Program-made: the position numbers and the translations under genes | Notes under the pieces: generated by a model | The model's database searches: none | Told to the model about the DNA's origin: nothing | What the model saw: only the letters and a program-made list of their open reading frames with translations | In this document: piece by piece, positions 50,652 through 58,876 of the stretch | Numbering within the stretch: the stretch's first letter is position 1 | Layout: every line of letters starts with the position of its first letter | Origin: Streptomyces griseoluteus | GTDB lineage: Bacteria > Actinomycetota > Actinomycetes > Streptomycetales > Streptomycetaceae | Direction of reading: 5' to 3' | Length of the DNA stretch: 64,000 nt | Assembly: GCF_004784465.1 (NCBI RefSeq) | Contig: NZ_SRRU01000004.1 | Location: 248,001-312,000 of the forward strand

Positions 50652-51995
50652 ATGCCGGAGCGGGACGGACCGGAGGTCGTCGGACGGCGCGTGCAACGGC
50701 TGCGCGCCGAACGCGGTATGACCCAGCGACAGTTGGCCGAGCCCGCCTACACCCCCGCCTACATCTCCACCCTGGAGGCGGGCCGGGTACGCGCCTCCGA
50801 CGACGCCCTGAGGTACATCGCGGACCGGCTCGGCGTCACCTACGACGAGCTGGCCTCCGGCCGCCCCGCGGGACTCGTCACCGCCCTGCGGCTCCGGCTC
50901 ACCGAGGCGCAGCGCCTCCTCGCGGACGGCCGCGCCGAGGAGGCCACCGAGCGGTACGCGGCCCTGCTGGCCGAGGCGGAGGAACACGGCCTCGGCCACG
51001 AACAGGCCGCCGCCCTCATGGGACTTGGCGAATGCGCGCTGGAGACCGGTGAACTCCGTTCGGCGCACGACCACTTCGAGCAGGCTGAGGCACTGCTCTC
51101 CGGCGAGACCCTCCCGGTACGGGTACCCGCCGTACGCGGCCGGGCCGTGGCGCACTACCTGGGCGGTGAACTTCGCTACGCGGTCTACCTGCTGGAGTCC
51201 GCCCTCGACGAACTCAACCGGGGCGGCCTGCACGACCCGGACGCCCTGCTGCACCTCTACACCGCTGTCATCGGCCCCTACATGGACATGGGCGCCCACG
51301 CCCGCGCCGCCCAGGCCGCCGAGTTCGCGCTCGCCCTCGCCCCGCGCGCCGCCGACCCCGCGCTGATCGCCCGGATGCACCGCTCGGTGGCCCGTACGCT
51401 GCTCGCCGAGGGCCGGCACGCCGAGGCGGACGCCTCCCTCGCCAAGGCGGCCGGGCTCTACCGCCAGCTCCGGCTGCGCACCGAGCTGGCCAACTGCCAC
51501 TGGATGCGCGGCTACGTCCACGCCCAGGCGGGCGAACTGGACCGCGCCGAAAGCGAACTGCGGCAAGCGCTGGAGATGCTGGCCGAGACCCGTGCCGCCC
51601 TGTACCGCAGCCAGGCCGCGGTCGAGCTGGCCGACGTCCTGCACCGCCGGGGCAGACCCACCGAGGCCGCCGCCCTCCTCGACGGCGTCCTCGGCGACTT
51701 CTCCTCCGAACGCGGCGCCGTGCACGCGGCCGCCGCCCACCGCCTCCTCGGCATCATCGCCGAGGAGGCGGACGAAACGGACTCGGCCGAAGAGCACTAC
51801 GTACGCGCCCTGAGCCTCCTCGAACGCGCTGGTGCGGCAGGCGACCTGGCCGACCTCTGCCGCCTCCTGGGCGACCTCCTCCGCCGCACGGGACGCACGG
51901 AGGCGGCCCTGGACGCGTACCGCACGGGGCTGGGCCACCGGACGACGCCGGGCACGACCACATTGGGCCCGGCACCGGCCGGGCCGCCGTTCTAG
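50652..51995 (+). CDS. XRE helix-turn-helix regulator with TPR domain
   Basis: 447 aa. An N-terminal XRE-type HTH (~8-65, GRRVQRLRAERGMTQRQLAE, then PAYISTLEAGRVRASDDALR) precedes ~370 residues of tetratricopeptide-like helix pairs (e.g. AAALMGLGECALETGELRSA, ELANCHWMRGYVHAQAGELD). This is the layout of RRNPP-type peptide-sensing regulators and of many Streptomyces regulators of unknown input. GAGGGG precedes ATG 50652. It is divergent from the LCP gene and from a small possible secreted peptide ORF. Confidence 0.85.
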   Translation: MPERDGPEVVGRRVQRLRAERGMTQRQLAEPAYTPAYISTLEAGRVRASDDALRYIADRLGVTYDELASGRPAGLVTALRLRLTEAQRLLADGRAEEATERYAALLAEAEEHGLGHEQAAALMGLGECALETGELRSAHDHFEQAEALLSGETLPVRVPAVRGRAVAHYLGGELRYAVYLLESALDELNRGGLHDPDALLHLYTAVIGPYMDMGAHARAAQAAEFALALAPRAADPALIARMHRSVARTLLAEGRHAEADASLAKAAGLYRQLRLRTELANCHWMRGYVHAQAGELDRAESELRQALEMLAETRAALYRSQAAVELADVLHRRGRPTEAAALLDGVLGDFSSERGAVHAAAAHRLLGIIAEEADETDSAEEHYVRALSLLERAGAAGDLADLCRLLGDLLRRTGRTEAALDAYRTGLGHRTTPGTTTLGPAPAGPPF

Positions 51996-52019
51996 ACCCG
52001 CCGCTTTGGACCCGCTGCT

Positions 52020-52808
52020 CTAGACCTGCGCCCGACCCTGCCGCCGTACGTCCGCCAGCCTCAGCGCGCCGATCTGTACCGCCGCCTGGGTCGCGTCGTT
52101 GGGGACGTCGCCCTGGCCGCCGTTGGTGAGGGCGAAGGCGTCCTCGCCCACTCGGGCGGCGGCCAGTTCGACGGTGAGGTCCTGCTCGTCGGCGTCGGGG
52201 TTCTCGGGGTCGGTGGCGGTGAGGGTGAGGCGGAGGCCCTGGCGTTTGTCGCCGACCTCGGGGAGGGGGAGGTCGGAGACCTGGACGTCCTCGGTCCAGC
52301 CGGTCTGGGTGGTGGCGGTGAAGCGGGCGCACTTGGCCGGCATCTCGCCCAGCCACTTCAGGTCGGCGTCCACGTCGGAAGGGCGCCGGGCGCCGATCTG
52401 GTAGCGGAGCTGGGCCCGGGTGCCGGGGTCGTCCAGGGCGACGGCGACGCGGGCGGGGGCGCCGAGGACCTGGTCGGAGTAGAGCGCGTCCAGCAGCCGC
52501 TGGCACTCGGCCACCTCCGACCTGGCCTTCAGCAGGCCGTCCCGCCAGGTCGCGATGGAGTCCGCCGCCGCCCACGGCGAGCCGAGGTCGGACTCGGTGA
52601 CCAGCGCCGCCCGCGCCTGCGCGTCGGTGAGCGCGGAATCCCCGGCGGCCGGTGCCCGGGAGGTGGCCGAGGGCTTCTCGACCGTCGGCAGGGAGTACGT
52701 CGCGGTCGGCGGATGCTCCAGACCGAGGGTGACGCACCCGCTCAGCGCGAGCAGGGAGCCGAGCGGCAGGAGGACACGGGCGCCGCGGGTACGTATGCCT
52801 CCGGTCAT
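52020..52808 (-). CDS. Putative lipoprotein
   Basis: 262 aa. A lipobox LSGC (signal peptide with SLLALSGC) indicates processing by signal peptidase II and lipid anchoring to the outer face of the membrane. After a Pro/Ser/Thr linker (~30-55) the mature domain (DAQARAALVTESDLGSPW..., AECQRLLDALY...) resembles the sensor domain of other Streptomyces lipoproteins; no name assigned. Start ATG 52808 has GGAGG 8 nt upstream, giving a compact signal peptide. Confidence 0.75.
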   Translation of the reverse strand: MTGGIRTRGARVLLPLGSLLALSGCVTLGLEHPPTATYSLPTVEKPSATSRAPAAGDSALTDAQARAALVTESDLGSPWAAADSIATWRDGLLKARSEVAECQRLLDALYSDQVLGAPARVAVALDDPGTRAQLRYQIGARRPSDVDADLKWLGEMPAKCARFTATTQTGWTEDVQVSDLPLPEVGDKRQGLRLTLTATDPENPDADEQDLTVELAAARVGEDAFALTNGGQGDVPNDATQAAVQIGALRLADVRRQGRAQV

Positions 52809-52978
52809 CGGGTGTGCCTCCTGATCGTTCCGGCCGCTGCCTGCTCCTACGGCACCACCGGCGATCACCGCCCACCAGCGCTCCGGTCCGTTCGGGTGAG
52901 GGCATAAGGACCGAGGGGGCGGGCGCTCGTCTAGGGTCGGTGTGTCCGTTACGCAGCGACGCCCGGCAGGAGGCCGCC

Positions 52979-53944
52979 GTGCAGCCCGTGGTGCCCGTGA
53001 TCATCGACTGCGACACCGGCGTCGACGACGCGCTGGCCCTGCTCCTCGCCGTCCGCCACCCCGGACTCGACCTGCGCGCGGTGACCTGCGTGGCCGGGAA
53101 CACCGACGTGGACGGCGTGGTCCGCAACACCCTCACCGTGCTGGAGCAGGCCGGCGCCCCCGACATCCCGGTGGCCCGGGGCGCCGAACGCCCGCTGCTG
53201 GAGCCCGCCCGCCCGGCCCGCCATGTGCACGGCAGCGACGGCATGGGCGACCTCGGCCTGCCCGCCCCCACCCGCGCCCCGGCCGCCGTGGACGCCGTCA
53301 CCCTGCTGCACCGGGAGATCCTCGCCTCTCCGCGGCCGGTGACCCTGATCCCCACCGCGCCGCTGACCAACATCGCCCTGCTGCTGCGCACCCACCCGGA
53401 GGTGACGTGCAACATCGAGCGCATCGTCTTCATGGGCGGCGCGGCCGGCGTCGGCAACGCCACCCCGGTCGCGGAGTTCAACGTCTGGCACGACCCCGAG
53501 GCGGCCGCGATCCTGCTCGGCGCGGACGTGCCGATCACGATGTACGGGCTGGACGTGTTCACCCGCGTCGTGGTCCCCGGCACGGAGGTGCGCCGCCTGC
53601 GCGGCTCCGCCGAGCCCGGCGCGAAGCTCGCCGGTGACCTGCTGTCCCACCGCCCGAGCGCCCCCGGCACCACCCCGGACGACGAGGAGGCGGGCGGCCT
53701 CGGCGACGCGGGCGCGGTCTGCGCGGTGGCCGACCCGGCCGGGCTCACCACCCGTCTGCTCCCGGTCGAGGTCAGCCTCGCCCCCGGCCCGGCGCGCGGC
53801 CAGACCGTCGTCGACCGCCGCCCCCGGCCGGGCGAGTCCGAGATCCACGGCGGCGCCCGCGCGCGGCCCCTGGTGGACGTGGCGCTCGATGTCGACGTGG
53901 CCCGGTACGTGGACCTGTACCTGAAGACGGTGGAGCGGCCGTAG
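52979..53944 (+). CDS. Nucleoside hydrolase (inosine/uridine-preferring type)
   Basis: 321 aa. The Ca2+ and substrate motif DCDTGVDDALALLLA near residue 12 and MGGAAGVGNATPVAEFNVWHDPEAA near 160 (Asn, His, Asp) are intact, matching the nucleoside hydrolase fold that cleaves ribonucleosides to base and ribose. GTG 52979 follows AGGAGG by ~5 nt. It has no signal peptide and probably acts in purine or pyrimidine salvage. No transporter gene is linked. Confidence 0.88.
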   Translation: MQPVVPVIIDCDTGVDDALALLLAVRHPGLDLRAVTCVAGNTDVDGVVRNTLTVLEQAGAPDIPVARGAERPLLEPARPARHVHGSDGMGDLGLPAPTRAPAAVDAVTLLHREILASPRPVTLIPTAPLTNIALLLRTHPEVTCNIERIVFMGGAAGVGNATPVAEFNVWHDPEAAAILLGADVPITMYGLDVFTRVVVPGTEVRRLRGSAEPGAKLAGDLLSHRPSAPGTTPDDEEAGGLGDAGAVCAVADPAGLTTRLLPVEVSLAPGPARGQTVVDRRPRPGESEIHGGARARPLVDVALDVDVARYVDLYLKTVERP

Positions 53945-54020
53945 CCGAGGATCACGTTTCCGATTCGGGGCGAGTTGGGCAGATTCCTGGCCTCAGGCGA
54001 ACCGTACGAACGGAGCCCGC

Positions 54021-55667
54021 ATGGCGGACCTCTCGTCCAGGAACCCGGACTGGTGGCGGCAGGCCGTCATCTACCAGGTGTATCCCCGCAGCTTCGCGGA
54101 CGCCGACGGCGACGGCCTGGGCGACCTGGCGGGCGTCACCGGCCGCCTGGACCACCTGGCCACGCTCGGCGTCGACGCCCTGTGGCTCAGCCCCTTCTAC
54201 CCCTCCGAACTGGCCGACGGCGGCTACGACGTCGCCGACCACCGGGGCGTCGACCCGCGCCTCGGCACCCTGGACGACTTCGACACCCTGGTCGCGGAGG
54301 CCCACCGCCTGGGCCTGAAGGTCGTCGTCGACCTCGTCCCCAACCACACCTCGCACCGCCACCCCTGGTTCCAGGAGGCCCTGCTCTCCGCGCCCGGCTC
54401 GGCGGCCCGCGCCCGTTACGTCTTCCGCCCCGGCCGCGGAAAGTACGGCGAACTCCCGCCCACCGACTGGCAGTCGGTGTTCGGCGGCAGCGCCTGGAGC
54501 CGCGTCCCGGACGGCGACTGGTACCTCCACCTGTTCGCCCCCGAGCAGCCCGACCTCGACTGGTCCCACCCCGAGGTCCGCGAGGACTTCCGCACCACCC
54601 TGCGCTTCTGGTCCGACCGGGGCGTGGACGGCTTCCGCGTGGACGTCGCCCACGGCCTGGCCAAGGACCTCACCGAACCCCTGCGGGACGTCGGGGGCAT
54701 CGGCGCCACCGGCGAGGAGGCCCTGCCCCTGCTCGCCCCCGGCAGCCACCCCTACTGGGACCGGGACGAGGTCCACGAGATCTACCGTGACTGGCGCACC
54801 CTGCTGGACGCCTACGACCCGCCCCGCACCGCCGTCGCCGAAGCCTGGGTCCCGGACACCCGGCGCGCCCTGTACGCCCGCCCCGACGAACTGGGCCAGG
54901 CGTTCAACTTCGAGTATCTGGAGACCGGCTGGGACGCGGACCGGCTGCGCCGCGCCATCACCGCCTCCCTCGCGGAGGCGCACACCGCCGGTGCCTCGGC
55001 GACCTGGGTGCTCTCCAACCACGACGTGGTCCGGCACGCCTCCCGCCTGGTCCTGCCGCCCGGCACCGACCTGGACGCCTGGCTGCGCTCGGGCGGCACC
55101 GACCCCGCCACCGATCCCGACGCGGGACTGCGCCGGGCCCGCGCCGCGACCCTGCTGATGCTGGCGCTGCCCGGCTCGGCCTACCTCTACCAGGGCGAGG
55201 AACTGGGCCTGCCCGAGGTCGCCGACCTGCCCCCCGAGGCGCTGCGCGACCCGGTCTGGGAACAGTCGGGGCACACCCGTAAGGGCCGGGACGGCAGCCG
55301 CGTACCCCTGCCGTGGACGGTCACCGGACCCTCGTACGGCTTCGGCCCGGGCCCGGCCTGGCTGCCGCAGCCGGAATCGTTCGCCCGGTACGCCGTCGAG
55401 GCGCAGGCCGGCGCCGAGGGCTCCACGCTGGAGCTGTACCGCACCGCGCTCAGGCTGCGCCGCAAGCTGCTCCAGGGCGAGGAACTGACCTGGACGCCCG
55501 GCGCGCCGCCCGGCGTCCTGGACTTCACCCGCGCCCCCGGCTGGCGCTGCCTGACCAACCTCACCACCGAGCAGGTGGAGCGTCCGGCGGGCGAACTCCT
55601 GTTGTCCAGCGCGCCCTTGAGCGAGCCGGACCTACTCCCGCCGGACACCACGGTGTGGCTGGGCTAG
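54021..55667 (+). CDS. GH13 alpha-glucosidase / oligo-1,6-glucosidase type
   Basis: 548 aa, typical of intracellular GH13 enzymes. The TIM-barrel motifs are visible: DLVPNHTS, GFRVDVAHGL (nucleophile Asp near residue 207), VAEAWVP (acid Glu near 274), and LSNHDVVRH (near 334), then a C-terminal beta domain. Such enzymes hydrolyse short alpha-glucosides such as maltose or isomaltose. No signal peptide. No sugar transporter or regulator flanks it. Its TAG stop lies within the same CTAG as the stop of the convergent gene. Confidence 0.88.
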   Translation: MADLSSRNPDWWRQAVIYQVYPRSFADADGDGLGDLAGVTGRLDHLATLGVDALWLSPFYPSELADGGYDVADHRGVDPRLGTLDDFDTLVAEAHRLGLKVVVDLVPNHTSHRHPWFQEALLSAPGSAARARYVFRPGRGKYGELPPTDWQSVFGGSAWSRVPDGDWYLHLFAPEQPDLDWSHPEVREDFRTTLRFWSDRGVDGFRVDVAHGLAKDLTEPLRDVGGIGATGEEALPLLAPGSHPYWDRDEVHEIYRDWRTLLDAYDPPRTAVAEAWVPDTRRALYARPDELGQAFNFEYLETGWDADRLRRAITASLAEAHTAGASATWVLSNHDVVRHASRLVLPPGTDLDAWLRSGGTDPATDPDAGLRRARAATLLMLALPGSAYLYQGEELGLPEVADLPPEALRDPVWEQSGHTRKGRDGSRVPLPWTVTGPSYGFGPGPAWLPQPESFARYAVEAQAGAEGSTLELYRTALRLRRKLLQGEELTWTPGAPPGVLDFTRAPGWRCLTNLTTEQVERPAGELLLSSAPLSEPDLLPPDTTVWLG

Positions 55668-56458
55668 CCGATCGTCGGGGTGGAGCCCGGCTCGGCCGGG
55701 GTGGGGTCCTCGCGGGTGCTGTTCGAGGCCGGTTCGCCGGGGATGGCCAGCGGGGTCGAGGTGGCGTTCGGCGGCGGGGTGAGCACGACCTGGGGCTGGC
55801 CGGGGTCCGGCGCGGGCGGGGTGAGGTTGTCCGAGGGCAGCTTGGGCGGGGTGGTCTGCTGGAAGATGGTCTGGTCGAAGTCGACCAGACCGGTCTTCTC
55901 CATCACCGTCATGTGGTCGAGCACGGTGTCGTTGGCCTGGTCGGCCAGCGAGCGGATCAGCGAGTTCTTGGTGGTGGACCGGATCTTCGCGATGGCGTTG
56001 AAGATCGAACCGTGCGTCATCCGCAGGATGTTGGCGAAGTCGGTGTCGAACGCCTTGCCGGTCTCGCCCTTGAGCTGGGTCACGAACCCCTCCTGCTGGG
56101 GGCTCGCCACGTTGGGGATCGTGATGTTCAGCATCGGCGCGATCTTGCGGCAGGAGGCGTCCAGCGCCGCGTGCCCGTCGATCAGGTGCTTGCTCGCGAT
56201 CTTGACCCCCTCGGAGGAGCCCTTCTGGAGCCCGATCTGCCCGAGCGGGTACTCCCACAGCCCGGCCGCGCGCACCTTCACCACGAAGTCCCGGTCCTGC
56301 TCGGTGAGCGGACCCCACTGGGTGTTGGCGATGATACGGGTCTGCGAACTGGAGACGGTGTCCAGCCCGAGCATGCCCGGGTAGGCCAGCGCCGCGAGGG
56401 TCAGTGCCATGGCACCGCCCACGAAGAGAGTTCCCGTCGCGTTCCGCGAAAAGCGCAC
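55664..56458 (-). CDS. DUF4142-containing secreted protein
   Basis: 264 aa. A signal-type N-terminus (GTLFVGGAMALTLAALAYPG) is followed by the DUF4142 helical bundle (~48-200; QDRDFVVKVRAAGLWEYPLG, ADQANDTVLDHMTVMEKTG). A ~60-residue Pro/Thr/Ser-rich tail ends the protein. DUF4142 resembles ferritin-like bundles, role unknown. It shares the CTAG stop with the GH13 gene. Confidence 0.85.
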   Translation of the reverse strand: MRFSRNATGTLFVGGAMALTLAALAYPGMLGLDTVSSSQTRIIANTQWGPLTEQDRDFVVKVRAAGLWEYPLGQIGLQKGSSEGVKIASKHLIDGHAALDASCRKIAPMLNITIPNVASPQQEGFVTQLKGETGKAFDTDFANILRMTHGSIFNAIAKIRSTTKNSLIRSLADQANDTVLDHMTVMEKTGLVDFDQTIFQQTTPPKLPSDNLTPPAPDPGQPQVVLTPPPNATSTPLAIPGEPASNSTREDPTPAEPGSTPTIG

Positions 56459-56676
56459 CGTTCCTCCTGCCCGGTCGTGGTTCCGCCGACAGGCGGTTCA
56501 GACACACAGCAGTACGGACGCGGAGCCGAATCGTCTCGACAGCCGCCGAAAAGATTCCGCGCCGGTGTCCGGTGCTGTGCGACGGGGGCGTCCTTGGCCC
56601 GCCAACGACCAGTGTATGAGCGGACGTTGGCCAAAGGTTGACCTGCCCTCGGGCGAAGCGGCCCAGGTCAGCGGCC

Positions 56677-56682
56677 TAGATT
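56677..56682 (+). promoter_or_regulatory. -10 element of a probable leaderless promoter
   Basis: TAGATT lies 7 nt before the ATG at 56690, with no Shine-Dalgarno. No clear -35 is present at the usual distance. Confidence 0.55.
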
Positions 56683-56689
56683 TCGCCGC

Positions 56690-57376
56690 ATGCCCCCACA
56701 GCCACCGCCCCGGACGCCCGCGGCCCTGCCCGTCCTGCCGTACCGCAAGCCCACCGAGGGCCGCGACTACTGGGTGCTGGACGACGCGCTGCCCGACGCC
56801 GGTGCGGTGCGCGAACGGTGTCTCGCCAAGGAGGACTGGGCCGAGGGATACCCGTACACCTCGCAGACCTGGCCCGGCCTGCGGGCGATGCCCGGTCTCG
56901 AACCCGGTGAGCTGGCGCGCGTGGAGCGGCTGGTGAAGAAGGCGACCGGCGCGAAGGAGCTGTGGGTGCAGCGGGCGCCCGGCGGCGGCACCCTCAACCA
57001 CAACTGCGTCCAGGTCGTCGGCGAGGGTGAGAGCGAGCCCCGCCCGCACACCGACTCCCGCGCGCTGTGCCGGTACGCGGCCGTGCTCTACCTCAACCCC
57101 GCCGTGCCGAAGCACTGCGGCACCAGCTTCTACCGCCAGTCCCTCCCCGGCGGGCGGCTCGGCGGCAATGTCGTCCAGGCCCCGCACAACAACCTCGTCG
57201 ACGCCCTCGGTACCCGATTCGTCGCTGCCGATGCCTTCGAGGAGGACGTGCGCGTGCCGCACCGCGCCAACCGCCTGCTGCTCTACAACGCCAATCTGGT
57301 GCACAGCGCGACCGCCTACACCGGCCGCACGCTGGAGGAGAAGCGGATGACGGCGGTGTTCTTCTGGATGGCGTGA
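56690..57376 (+). CDS. DUF6445 protein, 2OG-Fe(II) oxygenase-like
   Basis: 228 aa. A His-x-Asp in PRPHTDSRALCRYAAVLYLN near residue 119 and a distal His in LLLYNANLVHSATAYTG near 205, followed by Arg in EEKRMTAVFFWM, give the two-His-one-carboxylate plus Arg pattern of Fe(II)/2-oxoglutarate dioxygenases. I associate this sequence with the DUF6445 family. The substrate is unknown. It is read from a leaderless start. Confidence 0.75.
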   Translation: MPPQPPPRTPAALPVLPYRKPTEGRDYWVLDDALPDAGAVRERCLAKEDWAEGYPYTSQTWPGLRAMPGLEPGELARVERLVKKATGAKELWVQRAPGGGTLNHNCVQVVGEGESEPRPHTDSRALCRYAAVLYLNPAVPKHCGTSFYRQSLPGGRLGGNVVQAPHNNLVDALGTRFVAADAFEEDVRVPHRANRLLLYNANLVHSATAYTGRTLEEKRMTAVFFWMA

Positions 57377-57508
57377 CACGCCCAGGACCGCGCCGGGGCG
57401 TCACCCGTACGGCCTAGTCCCCGTGGTCGCCGGGCGCCGCGCGTCGGATCGTCGTACCTACGACCCCGTCCGGGGTTCACGGGGGACGAGACGTCGGAGG
57501 TAACGGCC

Positions 57509-57928
57509 ATGACCCAGCAGACGCAGTCGGCGCGGCCCGAGTACAACGGGCTGGCCGAGGGAGGCGCGGTATTCGCGGGTGTCCTGATGCTGGTGAACGG
57601 CATCCTTCACATCTTCCAGGGCATCTCGGCGATCGCCCTGGACGACGTGTACGCCCGGATCAACGCCTACGTCTACAAGATCGACCTGACCGGCTGGGGC
57701 TGGATCCTGCTGGTGGCCGGTGTGATCGTGGTGGCGGCCGGGATCGGGGTGCTGATGGGAGCGGCCTGGGCGCGGCTGGTCGGCATCGTGATCATCTCAC
57801 TGGGCCTGATCCTGCAGTTCCTGTTCCTCCCGTACGCCCCCCTCTGGTCGCTGATCACCATCGCCCTCGACTTCTTCATCATCTGGGCGCTGGCGACCTG
57901 GCACCCGGAGGGCCGTCCGGTCGTCTGA
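57509..57928 (+). CDS. DUF7144-type four-helix membrane protein
   Basis: 139 aa with four membrane helices (GAVFAGVLMLVNGILHIFQG, GWILLVAGVIVVAAGIGVLM, ARLVGIVIISLGLILQFLFL, WSLITIALDFFIIWALATWH). It fits the small actinobacterial DUF7144 membrane family of unknown function. GGAGGTAA lies ~6 nt before the ATG. A strong terminator follows, so it is a single gene. Confidence 0.8.
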   Translation: MTQQTQSARPEYNGLAEGGAVFAGVLMLVNGILHIFQGISAIALDDVYARINAYVYKIDLTGWGWILLVAGVIVVAAGIGVLMGAAWARLVGIVIISLGLILQFLFLPYAPLWSLITIALDFFIIWALATWHPEGRPVV

Positions 57929-57945
57929 CCGCCGCCTCCCCCTAC

Positions 57946-57984
57946 GGGCCGGTGCCGCGACGCTCTCCCGCGCGGCACCGGCCC
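57946..57984 (+). terminator. Terminator after the DUF7144 gene
   Basis: GGGCCGGTGCCGCG (57946-57959) pairs exactly with 57971-57984 over 14 bp around an 11-nt loop, followed by CTTGTC. Confidence 0.85.
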
Positions 57985-58051
57985 CTTGTCCGGGTTTCAT
58001 CGGTTTCCGGGCCCGATAGTCCCTGGTGACCGGCCAGTTGAGGGGGCGAGG

Positions 58052-58726
58052 ATGGGCCCCGTGACCACGGACAACGCTCTCGACACCCCTGCCGCGCCGC
58101 CCGACCCGCGGGCGTCGGACTCCCTCGCCCGGCTGGCCGCCGGGACGCTCCTGCTGACCGGGGCCGGCTGGCTGGCCCGGGCGGTGTGGGAGATACGGCT
58201 GTACGGCGCTGGCGAGCCCGCCTCCGGGCTCCCGGACCAGGGCGACGGGGTGCACCGCCCGCTCACCTCCCTGGAGAACTCGTACCACCTGGTGAGCACG
58301 GCCGGCTCCGTGCTCACCCTGCTGTGCGCGGCGGCCTTCCTGATGTGGCTGGGGCGGGTCCGGGACAACGCCCGCGCGCTGTCGGGACGCCCGCCGAAGT
58401 ACGCGGGGATCTGGGTGTACCTGGGCTGGGTGGTGCCGGTGGTGAACCTCTGGTTCCCGCGCTGCATCGTGGCCGACGCCTACTGGGCGAGCGCGGCGGA
58501 GCGGCGGCTGCCGGCCGTGGTCAACGTGTGGTGGGGGCTGTGGCTGGCCGGCCTGCTCGGTGGCTTCCTCCAGCAGGGGGACGCCGACTCCGTGATCGGC
58601 CGGGCCTACTCGGAGATCGGGCCGCTGCTGGTGGCCGACCTGGCCGTGGCGGGCGCGGCCGTGGCGGGGGCGCTGATGGTGCGTACGGTGACGGGGGCAC
58701 AGACGGCGCGTCTCGCGGGGGCCTGA
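58052..58726 (+). CDS. DUF4328 membrane protein
   Basis: 224 aa with about five helices. LMWLGRVRDNARALSGRPPK and GWVVPVVNLWFPRCIVADAYWA are characteristic of DUF4328 membrane proteins, which are common and uncharacterised in Streptomyces. ATG 58052 has a GAGGGGGCGAGG site; GTG 58061 is an alternative. It is followed by the structured leader of the aquaporin gene. Confidence 0.8.
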   Translation: MGPVTTDNALDTPAAPPDPRASDSLARLAAGTLLLTGAGWLARAVWEIRLYGAGEPASGLPDQGDGVHRPLTSLENSYHLVSTAGSVLTLLCAAAFLMWLGRVRDNARALSGRPPKYAGIWVYLGWVVPVVNLWFPRCIVADAYWASAAERRLPAVVNVWWGLWLAGLLGGFLQQGDADSVIGRAYSEIGPLLVADLAVAGAAVAGALMVRTVTGAQTARLAGA

Positions 58727-58819
58727 CATCCCGTAGGGAAACGCGCCGGGGCCGCCGGTTCTGGGGGCGCCCCCGCAACAACCCTTAGGCCAGACGGGTT
58801 TCCCGTCCTGCGGGCCGGG

Positions 58820-58856
58820 GCGGTGTGGGTGAACATGAGGATGTTTGCCCCACCGC
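58820..58856 (+). promoter_or_regulatory. Structured element just upstream of the aquaporin gene
   Basis: GCGGTG/CACCGC, GGG/CCC and AACA/TGTT arms pair symmetrically around a TGAGGA loop, separated by small mismatches. The hairpin ends 20 nt before the ATG, next to the AGGGGG ribosome-binding site. It may be an operator or an RNA structure controlling translation. Confidence 0.4.
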
Positions 58857-58876
58857 TCCTCTGCTAGGGGGCCTCA

